In this document: piece by piece, positions 1-10,215 of the stretch | How the letters are laid out: every line of letters starts with the position of its first letter | Position numbering within the stretch: position 1 is the first letter of the stretch | Assembly: GCF_039537505.1 (NCBI RefSeq) | Contig: NZ_BAABAQ010000002.1 | Coordinates: 744,001 to 808,000, forward strand | Origin: Streptosporangium oxazolinicum | GTDB taxonomy: Bacteria > Actinomycetota > Actinomycetes > Streptosporangiales > Streptosporangiaceae | Length of the DNA stretch: 64,000 nt | Direction: 5' to 3' | The notes under the pieces: model-generated | What the model was told of the DNA's origin: nothing | Databases searched by the model: none | Seen by the model: the letters and a program-made list of their open reading frames with translations, nothing else | Program-made: the position numbers and the translations under genes

Positions 1-593
1 GCCGACGGCACCGCCTGGAGCGAAGGCGCCGGACTCCTCCTCCTCGAACGACTCTCCGACGCCCAACGCAACAAACACCCCGTACTGGCCCTCATCCGCG
101 GCTCCGCCGTCAACCAGGACGGAGCCAGCAACGGCCTGAGCGCACCCCACGGCCCCTCCCAGCAACGCGTCATCCGAACCGCCCTCACCAACGCCGGCCT
201 CACCCCCGCCGACGTGGACGCCGTCGAGGCACACGGCACCGGTACCGTCCTCGGCGACCCCATCGAGGCACAGGCCATCATCGCCGCCTACGGCCACGAC
301 CGCCCCGCCCACCGGCCCCTCCGGCTGGGATCGATGAAATCCAACATCGGCCACACCCAGGCCGCCGCCGGCATCGCCGGAATCATCAAAATGGTCATGG
401 CCATGCGCCACGACCTCCTCCCCCGCATCCTGCACCTGGACAAACCAACCCCGCACGTCGACTGGTCCTCCGGAACCGTCGAACTCCTCACCGAGACCAC
501 GGCGTGGCCCAAGACCGGCCGCCCCCGCAGAGCGGGCGTCTCCTCGTTCGGCATCAGCGGCACCAACGCCCACATCATCCTCGAACAGGCCCC
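1..593 (+). repeat. KS-encoding tract duplicated at 5600-6192, copy 1
   Basis: Read base by base, 1-593 matches 5600-6192 with one difference seen (C at 249, G at 5848). Identity stops abruptly after the shared ggcccc that follows the TNAHIILEQAP codons, exactly at the KS/AT linker. The left end lies outside the window. Near-perfect DNA identity beside clearly different AT domains points to recent gene conversion or module duplication. Confidence 0.95.
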
Positions 594-3500
594 CCGCGAA
601 ACCACCGACCCGGCGCCCGCGAGCCAGGACGACCGGGAAGTCGCCGTGTGGCCCATCTCCGCCCGCGACGAACAAGCCCTCCGCACCCACGCCCACAACA
701 TCCGCACCCACATCACCACCACTCCCGGCGGCGACCTGACCGCCATCGGCCGCACCCTCGCCACCCGCACCCCCTTCGACCACCGAGCCGTCCTCCTCGC
801 GCCCGACCAGCCCACCATGCTCCGCGCACTCGACGCCCTCATTCACAGCCGCCCCGACCCCGCCCTCATCACCGGCACCGCCACCAGACGCACCGGCCTC
901 ACCGCCTTCGTCTTCCCCGGGCAAGGCCCCCAATGGACCGGAATGGCCCTCGACCTCCTGCGTTCCTCCGCCGTCTTCCGCCGGCACATCGAACGATGCG
1001 GCCAAGCCCTCGCCCCCCACGTGCCCTGGGACCTGCACGACGTACTCCACAGCGCGCCGACCGCCCCCGGCTACGACCGAGCCGACGTCGTGCAACCGGC
1101 GCTGTTCGCCGTCATGATCTCCCTGGCCGCCCTCTGGCAAGCCCACGGCATCCACCCCGACGCCGTCATCGGACACTCCCAAGGAGAGATCACCGCCGCG
1201 TACGTGGCCGGCGCCCTGCCCCTTGCCGAAGCCGCCCGCCTCGTCGCCCTGCGCAGTCAGGCCCTGACCAAACTGGCCGGCACCGGCGGCATGGTATCCC
1301 TCCCCCTCCCCATCGACCAGGTCGAACGCCTCATCCGACGGGCCACCGCCCGCCAACCCGGGCACCTGGCCATCGCCGTCGTCAACGGCCCGGCCTCCGT
1401 CGTCGTCTCCGGCGCCCCCGCCCCCCTCGACGCCCTGCTCGCCACCTGCGAAACCGACGGCATACGCGCCCGCCGCCTCCCCATCGACTACGCCTCCCAC
1501 TCCGCAGCGGTCACCCCCGTCAAACACGACATGCTGACCGCCCTCGCCTCCGTCACCCCGGCCGGCGGCACCGTGCCGTTCTTCTCCACCGTCACCGGCG
1601 ACGAACTGGACACGCGCGAACTCGACGCCGCCTACTGGTACCGCAACCTACGCCGGCAGGTGCGGTTCGCACCCACCATCCGCCGGCTGCTGGAACGCGG
1701 CTACGACACCTTCGTCGAGATCAGCCCGCACCCCGTACTGACCGCCGCGATCCAGGAAAGCGCACCGGAGGCGCTCGTGGTGGGATCACTGCGACGCGAC
1801 GACGGCGGCATGACCCGGTTCCTGACCTCGGTCGCCGGGGGCTACACCGGCGGCATGGCCGTCCCGTGGCAGACGTCGTATCCCGGGCCACCGGCCGAAC
1901 CCGTAGAGCTACCCACCTACCCTTTCCAGCGCAGGCGGTACTGGTCCTCCTCCACCGTCGCCGGTGGGGATATGAGATCGGCGGGCCTGGAACCGGCGGC
2001 CCACCCGTTGCTCGGCGCCATGGCCGAACTCCCCGGCGGCGGCCTCCTGCTGACCGGGCGTCTCTCCCCCGACGACCATCCGTGGCTCGCCGACCACACC
2101 GTCGCCGATACCGTGATCCTTCCTGGCACCGCCTACGTGGACATCCTGCTGCACGCCGCCCGCCTCACCGGCCGTGACCGCGTCGACGAGCTGACCATCG
2201 AGGCACCCCTCGTCATACCGGAGCGAGGCGGCGTACAGGTCCAGGTGATCCTCGCCCCGGCCGGCGAGACGGCCCCCCAGCCCGTCACGGTGCGATCCAG
2301 GCGGGATGACGCACCGGCCGACACCGAATGGACCCTCCACGCCACAGGCCTGCTCTCCGCGGAGGCCGAGGCCGGGTCCGGATCCGCACGCCCCGTCCCG
2401 GACTTCTCCGGCCTCGCCGGGGTCTGGCCACCCGGCGGCGCCCGCCCGATCCGTCTCGACGACGCCTACGAGCGCCTCGCCGAGGCCGGTCTCCAGTACG
2501 GGCCGGCCTTCCAGGGCCTGCTCGCCGCCTGGGAGGACGGGGAGGTGCTCTTCACCGAGGTCACCCCGCCCGACGGGCTGGACACCTCCGGCTTCACCGT
2601 CCACCCCGCGCTCCTCGACGCCGCGCTGCACCCGTTCGTCCTGGACGGCACGGGTCTGCCGGCCCCGCGCCTGCCGTTCGTATGGACCGGTGTGACATCG
2701 CACGCCGACACGCTCCCCGCCAGGGTGCGGCTCTCCCGGGCGGGTCCCGGCTCGGTGGCGCTGGCGGTCGCCGACGCCACCGGCGCCCCGGTCCTCTCCG
2801 CAGAGTCGCTGACGTTCCGGCAGGTCCGCGTGGAGCTGCTCGCCCCCGGGTCCACCGACGGCTCGCTTCTTCGCCTGGAGTGGCCTCCCGCGCCGGCGGC
2901 GGAACCGGGACCGGGAACGATGGCCGTCCTCGGCGGGGACCGCGGCCTGGCCTCTGTCCTCTCCTCACCGGAGATCCGGGTCACCGCGTACGCCGACCTG
3001 GCGGCTTTGGGCAGGGCCGTCGACGCCGGCGTACCGGTACCGGACGCGGTGCTCGTCGTCTGCGTTCCCGACCGGGACCGTCTCCCGGTAGCCGCGACGC
3101 ACGTCGCCACCGGCCGGATGCTGACCCTGGTCCAGGACTGGCTCACCGACGACCGGTTCACCGCCGCACGCCTGGTCGTGATCACCTGGGGTGCGGTGTC
3201 CACCCGCGACGACGAGGGAGCCCGCGATCTCGCCCATGCGGCGGTGTGGGGACTGCTACGCGCCGCGCAGTCGGAGCACCCGGACCGGATCGTGCTGGTC
3301 GACATCGACGATCAGAACGTCTCGGAGCGGACGCTACCCGCCGCGCTGGCCGTCGCGGCGGCTGGGGAGCCGCAGCTGGCCGTACGCGAGGGAACCGTTC
3401 TCACACCGAGGCTGAGGATCGCGAGCACCGCCGGACGGGAGTCGGCGCCACCGGACGACGGGCCGTCTTGGCGGCCGGACCCGGACGGCACCGTACTGGT

Positions 3501-4767
3501 CACCGGCGGCACCGGCGACCTCGGCGGACTGGTCGCCCGCCATCTGGTCTCCAGGTACGAGGTGCGGCGACTGCTGCTGGCCGGCCGACGGGGCCTCGGA
3601 GCCGACGGCGCCGCGGAACTGCGGGCCGATCTCACCGAGGCGGGTGCGGAGGTGACCGTCGCCGCGTGCGACGTGGCCGACCGCGAGGCCCTCGCCGCGC
3701 TGCTGGCCACCGTACCCGCCGAACATCCGCTGACCGCGGTCGTGCACGCCGCCGGTGTCCTCGACGACGGCACCCTGCACTCCCTGACCCCCGAGCGTCT
3801 CGGTGGCGTGATGCGCCCGAAGGCCGACGCCGCCTGGCACCTGCACGAGTTCACCAAGGAGCTGGACCTGACCGCGTTCGTGCTCTTCTCCTCGGTCGCG
3901 GGCATCCTCGGCAACGCCGGCCAGGCCGGCTACGCCGCGGCCAACGCCTTCCTCGACGCCCTCGCGGCGTACCGGCACTCCCTCGGCCTTCCCGCCGTCT
4001 CGCTCGCGTGGGGTCCCTGGGAGCGGACCGGCGGCATGGCCGGGTGGCTGGACCGGAACGACCTGACCGGCATGGCACGCTCGGGCGTGACCCCACTCTC
4101 GGCCGAGCGGGGCCTGGCCCTCTTTGACTCGGCCTGCGCCGGCGGCGGCCCGCTGGCGGTCCTCGCGCGGCTCGACCGCACCGCCGGGGCACCACCGCTC
4201 CTGCGCGAGCTGACCGGTGTCCGGGCCCGCCGCGCCGCACGCCCCGTCGTCACACCGGGCGCCTCTCCCGCCGGGCGGTGGAGGCAACGCCTGGCCGCCA
4301 TGTCCGGCACCGAACAGCACAACGAGCTGACCCGGCTGGTCCGTGCCGAGGCCACCACGGTGCTGGGCCATGCCAGCCCGTCGTCCATCGCCGACGACCA
4401 GGCGTTCAAGGACGCCGGATTCGACTCGCTGACCGCCGTCGAGTTCCGCAACCGCCTCGGTGTCGTCCTCGATCTCCGCCTCCCCAGCAGCGTGATCTTC
4501 GACCATCCCACTCCGGTCGCGCTCGCCGAGCGGCTCAGAGCCGAACTCGCACCGGAACCGGACCGGAACCCGCCCCCGCTCGCCGAGCTGGAGCGACTGG
4601 AGTCGAGGGTGCTGGCCGAGCCACCCGACGACGAGACCCGGGCACAGCTCGTGACCCGTCTCAAAGGTTTCCTTGAACGGCTCGGCGGAGCGCGGGACGA
4701 CATCGCCACGAAGCTCGGCTCGGCCTCCGACGACGAGCTCTTCCAGATCATCGACGCGGGGTTGTGA
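1..4767 (+). CDS. Type I modular polyketide synthase, 5'-truncated (KS-AT-DH-KR-ACP-docking)
   Basis: The reading frame is open from base 1, so the gene starts upstream of the window; 1588 residues are visible (numbered from base 1). Order: C-terminal third of a KS (VEAHGTGT and KSNIGHT histidines); AT with GHSQGE (Ser393) and YASH at 497-500, the methylmalonyl-CoA signature; DH with His699, whose first motif reads HTVADTVILP, so the usual Gly is Asp703, and a normal HPALLDAALH second motif; KR with GGTGDLG, an LDD motif (B-type) and Ser/Tyr/Asn catalytic residues; ACP with GFDSL (Ser1476); and a C-terminal helical docking region. There is no ER or TE. One round of elongation with methylmalonyl-CoA followed by ketoreduction and, if the DH works, dehydration is inferred. 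The chain should pass to the PKS that starts 43 bp downstream. Confidence 0.96.
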   Translation, partial: ADGTAWSEGAGLLLLERLSDAQRNKHPVLALIRGSAVNQDGASNGLSAPHGPSQQRVIRTALTNAGLTPADVDAVEAHGTGTVLGDPIEAQAIIAAYGHDRPAHRPLRLGSMKSNIGHTQAAAGIAGIIKMVMAMRHDLLPRILHLDKPTPHVDWSSGTVELLTETTAWPKTGRPRRAGVSSFGISGTNAHIILEQAPRETTDPAPASQDDREVAVWPISARDEQALRTHAHNIRTHITTTPGGDLTAIGRTLATRTPFDHRAVLLAPDQPTMLRALDALIHSRPDPALITGTATRRTGLTAFVFPGQGPQWTGMALDLLRSSAVFRRHIERCGQALAPHVPWDLHDVLHSAPTAPGYDRADVVQPALFAVMISLAALWQAHGIHPDAVIGHSQGEITAAYVAGALPLAEAARLVALRSQALTKLAGTGGMVSLPLPIDQVERLIRRATARQPGHLAIAVVNGPASVVVSGAPAPLDALLATCETDGIRARRLPIDYASHSAAVTPVKHDMLTALASVTPAGGTVPFFSTVTGDELDTRELDAAYWYRNLRRQVRFAPTIRRLLERGYDTFVEISPHPVLTAAIQESAPEALVVGSLRRDDGGMTRFLTSVAGGYTGGMAVPWQTSYPGPPAEPVELPTYPFQRRRYWSSSTVAGGDMRSAGLEPAAHPLLGAMAELPGGGLLLTGRLSPDDHPWLADHTVADTVILPGTAYVDILLHAARLTGRDRVDELTIEAPLVIPERGGVQVQVILAPAGETAPQPVTVRSRRDDAPADTEWTLHATGLLSAEAEAGSGSARPVPDFSGLAGVWPPGGARPIRLDDAYERLAEAGLQYGPAFQGLLAAWEDGEVLFTEVTPPDGLDTSGFTVHPALLDAALHPFVLDGTGLPAPRLPFVWTGVTSHADTLPARVRLSRAGPGSVALAVADATGAPVLSAESLTFRQVRVELLAPGSTDGSLLRLEWPPAPAAEPGPGTMAVLGGDRGLASVLSSPEIRVTAYADLAALGRAVDAGVPVPDAVLVVCVPDRDRLPVAATHVATGRMLTLVQDWLTDDRFTAARLVVITWGAVSTRDDEGARDLAHAAVWGLLRAAQSEHPDRIVLVDIDDQNVSERTLPAALAVAAAGEPQLAVREGTVLTPRLRIASTAGRESAPPDDGPSWRPDPDGTVLVTGGTGDLGGLVARHLVSRYEVRRLLLAGRRGLGADGAAELRADLTEAGAEVTVAACDVADREALAALLATVPAEHPLTAVVHAAGVLDDGTLHSLTPERLGGVMRPKADAAWHLHEFTKELDLTAFVLFSSVAGILGNAGQAGYAAANAFLDALAAYRHSLGLPAVSLAWGPWERTGGMAGWLDRNDLTGMARSGVTPLSAERGLALFDSACAGGGPLAVLARLDRTAGAPPLLRELTGVRARRAARPVVTPGASPAGRWRQRLAAMSGTEQHNELTRLVRAEATTVLGHASPSSIADDQAFKDAGFDSLTAVEFRNRLGVVLDLRLPSSVIFDHPTPVALAERLRAELAPEPDRNPPPLAELERLESRVLAEPPDDETRAQLVTRLKGFLERLGGARDDIATKLGSASDDELFQIIDAGL

Positions 4768-4810
4768 AATGCGCCGGTCATTCGACTCCATCGGAAAGGA
4801 CTGAGCTCGC

Positions 4811-7800
4811 ATGGCGACCGCGGACGAACTTCGCGCCTATCTCAAGCAGGTCACCGTCGACCTGCACCAGACCCGTCAGCGCCTTCGAGAGATCGAGGCG
4901 AGGGATCGGGAACCGATCGCGATCGTCTCGATGGCCTCCCGTTTCCCCGGCGGCGCCGACTCCCCCGAAGGGCTGTGGGAGCTCCTCGCCGAGGGACGGG
5001 ACGCGATCTCGGAGTTCCCCGCCAACCGCGGGTGGAATGGGGAGGAGCTCTACGACCCGGACTCCGACGCGTCGGGCAAGACGTACACCCTCCGGGGTGG
5101 CTTCCTGCACGACGCCGACCTCTTCGACGCCGGTTTCTTCGGCATCAACCCGCGTGAGGCCCTGGCGATGGACCCCCAGCAGCGGGTGCTGCTGGAGATC
5201 TCGTGGGAGGCGCTGGAGCGAGCCGGCATATCCCCGTCCTCCCTCCGCGGCGGCGACACGGGTGTCTTCACCGGGGTGATGCCGCAGGAGTACGCCTCCC
5301 TCGGGGGATCACAGGTCAAGGCCTGTGACGGGTACATCCTGACCGGTTCCGAGCCCAGTGTCGCCTCGGGCCGTGTCTCCTACGTCCTCGGCCTGGAGGG
5401 GCCGGCGGTGACGGTGGACACCGCCTGCTCGTCGTCGCTGGTGGCGATACACCTGGCCGTCCAGGCACTACGCCGCGGCGAATGCACCCTCGCCCTGGCC
5501 GGAGGCGTCACCATAATGGCCTCCCCCGGCATGTTCGTGGAGTTCAGCCGACAGCGCGGACTGGCTCCCGACGGACGCTGCAAACCCTTCGCCGCCACCG
5601 CCGACGGCACCGCCTGGAGCGAAGGCGCCGGACTCCTCCTCCTCGAACGACTCTCCGACGCCCAACGCAACAAACACCCCGTACTGGCCCTCATCCGCGG
5701 CTCCGCCGTCAACCAGGACGGAGCCAGCAACGGCCTGAGCGCACCCCACGGCCCCTCCCAGCAACGCGTCATCCGAACCGCCCTCACCAACGCCGGCCTC
5801 ACCCCCGCCGACGTGGACGCCGTCGAGGCACACGGCACCGGTACCGTGCTCGGCGACCCCATCGAGGCACAGGCCATCATCGCCGCCTACGGCCACGACC
5901 GCCCCGCCCACCGGCCCCTCCGGCTGGGATCGATGAAATCCAACATCGGCCACACCCAGGCCGCCGCCGGCATCGCCGGAATCATCAAAATGGTCATGGC
6001 CATGCGCCACGACCTCCTCCCCCGCATCCTGCACCTGGACAAACCAACCCCGCACGTCGACTGGTCCTCCGGAACCGTCGAACTCCTCACCGAGACCACG
6101 GCGTGGCCCAAGACCGGCCGCCCCCGCAGAGCGGGCGTCTCCTCGTTCGGCATCAGCGGCACCAACGCCCACATCATCCTCGAACAGGCCCCGGAGGCAC
6201 CCGTCCAGCAGTCCGTCCCGGCGACGGCGCCGGACACGGGACCGCGGGCTCCCGTCCCATGGTTGGTGTCGGCGCCCACCGCCGACGGTGTGCGGGCGCA
6301 GGCGGCGCGGCTCGCCGGGTACCTCGACGCGCGGAAGGACGACGCCGCGTCGGTGGGGCTGGCGCTGGCGACCACCCGTACGGCCTTCGCGCACCGCGCC
6401 TCCGTCGTCGGCGAGTCACGGGAGGAGCTGATGGCGGGCCTGCGTTCGCTGAGCTCCGGAGCGACGGCTCCCGAGGTGGTCACCGGAGGCAACACCGGCG
6501 CCGGCGGGTCGGTCGCCGTGCTGTTCGGTGGGCAGGGCACCCAGCGTCCCGGCATGGGCCGTGAACTGTACATGTCGTATCCGATCTACGCGGCTGCCTT
6601 CGACGAGGCGTGCGCGTTGTTCGACGCGCATCTGGACCGGCCCCTCCGCGATATCGTCCTCGCGCGCGAGGAGCAACTGTTCCTTCTGGACCTGCTGGAC
6701 CGGACGGCGTACGCGCAGCCCGCGCTGTTCGCGGTCGAGGTCGCGCTGTACCGGCTGTTCGAGGCTTGGGGGCTGCGCCCGAGCCACCTGATCGGTCACT
6801 CGCTGGGTGAGCTCACCGCGGCCCACGTCGCGGGTGTGCTGTCGCTGCCCGACGCATGCGCGCTCGTGGCCGCACGGGGCAGGTTGATGCAGGCGGCCAG
6901 GGCGGACGGCGCCATGGTCGCCGTGAACTCCTCCGAGGAGGAGGTGCTGGACTCCTTCGACGGCCGGGAGGTGACGATCGCGGCCGTCAACGCGCCCGGT
7001 TCGGTCGTCGTGTCGGGGGACGAGGCGACCGTGCTGGCCGTGGCGGAGTCGTGGCGGAGTCGTGGTCGCAGGACGACGCGGCTACGGGTCAGCCATGCCT
7101 TCCACTCCCCGCACATGGACGGCGCGCTGGCTGAGTTCCGGCGGATCGCGGCCGGTCTGTCGTACGCCCCGGCGCGTATTCCGGTCGTGTCGAACGTGAC
7201 CGGCAGGCTCGCCACCGATGACGAACTGGGTTCACCGGACTACTGGGCCGGCCACATCCGCGCGACCGTGCGCTTCGCCGAAGGCGTCCGCACCCTGGCG
7301 GAACGCGGGGTCGACGCCTATCTGGAACTCTCGCCGAGCCCCGCGCTCACTCCCAGCGTGACCGCGACGCTGGACGCCCCCAGGACGATCACGACGCTCC
7401 GGCGGGGGCGGTCCGAGACGCTGTCGGTGGTCACCGCCCTGGGAGAGGCGCACGTGGCGGGCGCGCGGCTGGACTGGCCCGCGTTCTTCCCCGCCGCGAC
7501 ACGCCCATGCGAACTGCCCACCTATGCCTTCCGGCACACCCGCTACTGGCTCACCGCGACGGCCGCGGCCGCGCCCCGGCCCCACCCTCTCCTCGACACC
7601 CTGGTGGAGCTCGCCGACGGCGGCGTGGTCGCCACCGGCACGCTGTCACAGCGGATTCAGCCCTGGCTCGCCGACCACGAGATCGCCGGCGTCCCGCTGC
7701 TCCCCGCCACGGCGCTCGTCGAACTCGCCCTTCAGATCGGGCGGCGGCTCGGCTCCCCGGTGCTCGACGATCTCGTCCTGGAACGTCCGCTGGCGCTGCC

Positions 7801-10069
7801 GCCGGACAGGGACGTCGACCTGCAGGTCAAGGTGGAGGCCCCGGACGAGAACGGCCGGCGGAAGCTGACCGTCCACGCCCGGCCGGCCGGTGACGGCGCC
7901 GGCCATACCGAGCCGGTCTGGATGAGGCTCGCCCAGGGCGTCCTCACCCCCGCCCCCCGGGCGGACGCGGGAGACGACGGTGTGGGAGAGGACTTGCCGG
8001 GGCGCCCGTCCGCCTGGCCGCCGGACGGGGCCGAGCGACTCGTACCCGTCACCGCCGACGCCGCCTACGACAGGCTGGCCGCGTACGGGTTCGACTACGG
8101 TCCCGCGTTCCGCGGTCTGCGAGCGGCCTGGCTGCGGGGCGAGGAGCTGTACGCGGAGGTCGAACCCGTCGGCACGCTCGACACCGGTGGCTATACCGTT
8201 CACCCCGCGCTTCTCGACGCCACCCTCCACTCCCTCGTCCTTCGCATGGCGGGCACGGACGGGGACGGGCGAGCCGATGACCACATACGGCTGCCGTTCT
8301 CCTGGAGCGGGGTGCGGACGTACGGGTCCCGCGCGGGGACGCTGCGGGTGCGGATACGTCCGGTACGGACCGGCGTGGTGGCTCTGACGATCACCGATTC
8401 CAACGACGACGTGGTGGCCGACGTGGCGGAGCTGACGATGCGTCCGCTGGCCCTGGTCAAGCTCGCCGAACTCACCGATCCGGCCGGCACGGTGGCGGCG
8501 CGTGGGATCCACCGGGTCCGCTGGGAGGAGATCGATCTGCCCTCCGATCCGGCACCGCTGCGGATCGCCCCCTTCGAGGCGGCGGTGGGGCTCGCCGGGG
8601 AGCGGGCCCCGGACGTTCTCGTCGTCGACTGCCCGATCGGCCGCGGCGGAGACGGCGACCTCGTGGCGGAGGCGCACGCGATTACCGGCGACGCCCTCGC
8701 CCGCGTTCAGGCGTTCCTCGCCGACGACCGGCCGGCGCGCTGTCAGATCGTTCTGGTCACCCGGGGAGCGGTGCGCGCGACGGCCGACGACGAGCTGAGT
8801 GGTCTTGCCGCGGCGCCGGTGTGGGGGCTGGGCCGCTCGGCCCAGGCCGAGCATCCCGGCCGGGTCGTCCTGCTCGACCTGGACGGTGACGGCGAGCCGG
8901 ACCGCACGGTGGCGGCGGTGCTGGCGACGGGCGAGCCCCAGGTGGCACTGCGCGGCGGCCGGGCCTACGCGCCCCGCCTGACCCCGGACGCACCTCCGGC
9001 GCCCTCCGCACGGACGGGAAGCGCCTTCTCCCCGCACGGAACCGTACTGGTCACGGGCGGGACGGGAACACTGGGCGCGCTGATCGCGCGTCGGCTGGTC
9101 ACGGCACACGGGGTACGGCGGCTGGTGCTGGCCGGCCGGAGCGGGGGCGACTCGGCGGGAACCGCGGAACTCCGCGAGGAACTGGCCGGGCTGGGAGCGC
9201 ATGTCACCGTCGCCGCGTGCGACGTGGCCGACCGTGACGCGCTGGCGGGACTGCTCGCCGAGATCCCGTCCGAGCATCCGCTCACGGGTGTCGTGCACAT
9301 GGCGGGGATCATCGACGACAGCACGGTAGGGGGACTCTCCCGGGACCGGCTGGACACCGTGCTGCGGCCGAAGCTCGATGCGAGCTGGTATCTGCATGAC
9401 CTCACCAGGGAACAGGACCTCTCCGCGTTCGTCCTGTTCTCCTCGCTCTCGGGGGTCGTCGGACAGCCGGGACAGGGCAACTACGCGGCGGCCAATACGT
9501 TCCTCGACGCTCTCGCGGAGCATCGGCGCGGTCTCGGACTGCCGGCGACCTCTCTGGCATGGGGGTTGTGGGCCACCGAGAGCGCCCTGACGGCGGGGCT
9601 GAGCCGGGCTGACCGCGCCAGGCTGGGACGCACCGGGGGGCGGCCGATGACAACCGGGGAGGGGGTGGTGCTCTTCGACGCGGCGCTCGCGGCCGACGAG
9701 GCGGTGCTGGTCCTCGCGAAACTCGATCCGCCCGGCCGGGAAAAGCGCGAAAAGGGGGAGCCTCTGATGGAACGGCTGGCGGAAATGTCTCCGGCGGACC
9801 GGCGCGAAACGCTGCTCGAAATGGTCAGAGCAGAGGTGGCGACGGTGCTGGGGCATCAATCCCCCAGCGCGATCGACACGGCACAGGTGCTGTTCGACGC
9901 CGGGTTCGACTCGCTGACGGCCGTCGAGCTGAGCAACCGGCTTGGCGCCCGGACGGGACTGCGGCCACCGACGACCCTGGTGCTTGAGCTTCCGACTCCC
10001 AACGAGCTGGCCGAGTGGCTGCACACGACCCTGGAGAAGAGATTCGACCATACCGGCACCACCAATTGA
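4811..10069 (+). CDS. Type I modular polyketide synthase, single module (docking-KS-AT-DH-KR-ACP)
   Basis: 1752 aa. ATG start with a GGAAAGGA-like site just upstream. N-terminal coiled-coil docking helix at about 3-35, then KS with TACSSS (Cys206) and both catalytic His motifs. AT has GHSLGE (Ser664) and HAFH at 762-765, the malonyl-CoA signature. DH has a complete HEIAGVPLLP motif (His956). KR has GGTGTLG, an IDD in the LDD position (B-type) and the NYAAAN active site. ACP has GFDSL (Ser1701). There is no TE and no class-1 C-terminal docking region; the protein ends about 35 residues after the ACP, which fits hand-over to the starter C domain of the NRPS downstream rather than to another PKS. 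Inferred role: one malonyl extension with reduction and dehydration, giving a double bond. Confidence 0.96.
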   Translation: MATADELRAYLKQVTVDLHQTRQRLREIEARDREPIAIVSMASRFPGGADSPEGLWELLAEGRDAISEFPANRGWNGEELYDPDSDASGKTYTLRGGFLHDADLFDAGFFGINPREALAMDPQQRVLLEISWEALERAGISPSSLRGGDTGVFTGVMPQEYASLGGSQVKACDGYILTGSEPSVASGRVSYVLGLEGPAVTVDTACSSSLVAIHLAVQALRRGECTLALAGGVTIMASPGMFVEFSRQRGLAPDGRCKPFAATADGTAWSEGAGLLLLERLSDAQRNKHPVLALIRGSAVNQDGASNGLSAPHGPSQQRVIRTALTNAGLTPADVDAVEAHGTGTVLGDPIEAQAIIAAYGHDRPAHRPLRLGSMKSNIGHTQAAAGIAGIIKMVMAMRHDLLPRILHLDKPTPHVDWSSGTVELLTETTAWPKTGRPRRAGVSSFGISGTNAHIILEQAPEAPVQQSVPATAPDTGPRAPVPWLVSAPTADGVRAQAARLAGYLDARKDDAASVGLALATTRTAFAHRASVVGESREELMAGLRSLSSGATAPEVVTGGNTGAGGSVAVLFGGQGTQRPGMGRELYMSYPIYAAAFDEACALFDAHLDRPLRDIVLAREEQLFLLDLLDRTAYAQPALFAVEVALYRLFEAWGLRPSHLIGHSLGELTAAHVAGVLSLPDACALVAARGRLMQAARADGAMVAVNSSEEEVLDSFDGREVTIAAVNAPGSVVVSGDEATVLAVAESWRSRGRRTTRLRVSHAFHSPHMDGALAEFRRIAAGLSYAPARIPVVSNVTGRLATDDELGSPDYWAGHIRATVRFAEGVRTLAERGVDAYLELSPSPALTPSVTATLDAPRTITTLRRGRSETLSVVTALGEAHVAGARLDWPAFFPAATRPCELPTYAFRHTRYWLTATAAAAPRPHPLLDTLVELADGGVVATGTLSQRIQPWLADHEIAGVPLLPATALVELALQIGRRLGSPVLDDLVLERPLALPPDRDVDLQVKVEAPDENGRRKLTVHARPAGDGAGHTEPVWMRLAQGVLTPAPRADAGDDGVGEDLPGRPSAWPPDGAERLVPVTADAAYDRLAAYGFDYGPAFRGLRAAWLRGEELYAEVEPVGTLDTGGYTVHPALLDATLHSLVLRMAGTDGDGRADDHIRLPFSWSGVRTYGSRAGTLRVRIRPVRTGVVALTITDSNDDVVADVAELTMRPLALVKLAELTDPAGTVAARGIHRVRWEEIDLPSDPAPLRIAPFEAAVGLAGERAPDVLVVDCPIGRGGDGDLVAEAHAITGDALARVQAFLADDRPARCQIVLVTRGAVRATADDELSGLAAAPVWGLGRSAQAEHPGRVVLLDLDGDGEPDRTVAAVLATGEPQVALRGGRAYAPRLTPDAPPAPSARTGSAFSPHGTVLVTGGTGTLGALIARRLVTAHGVRRLVLAGRSGGDSAGTAELREELAGLGAHVTVAACDVADRDALAGLLAEIPSEHPLTGVVHMAGIIDDSTVGGLSRDRLDTVLRPKLDASWYLHDLTREQDLSAFVLFSSLSGVVGQPGQGNYAAANTFLDALAEHRRGLGLPATSLAWGLWATESALTAGLSRADRARLGRTGGRPMTTGEGVVLFDAALAADEAVLVLAKLDPPGREKREKGEPLMERLAEMSPADRRETLLEMVRAEVATVLGHQSPSAIDTAQVLFDAGFDSLTAVELSNRLGARTGLRPPTTLVLELPTPNELAEWLHTTLEKRFDHTGTTN
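5600..6192 (+). repeat. KS-encoding tract duplicated at 1-593, copy 2
   Basis: Second copy of the 593-bp near-identical tract. Here the 5' side is visible: codon style changes to C-ending codons from about 5450, a little upstream of the part that can be compared, so the converted or imported block probably begins near there in this module. Confidence 0.93.
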
Positions 10070-10215
10070 CACCGACCTCCATCCCGTATCGACATCGAAT
10101 CACAAATCCCTTGAATATGCGCGGAGCGACAGCCCCGCAGTTCTCGACCCTTGCCGGTCAACTTTGTAGTATCCGACTCGGAAGAGCGGTGCACACAATC
10201 AACCGGAGGTTAATT

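Noticed and set aside
7646..10072. 808-codon open frame on the minus strand across the second PKS
   Set aside because: Mirror of a high-GC coding strand; Arg/Gly/Pro-rich translation, no domain, and the plus strand has full PKS domains.
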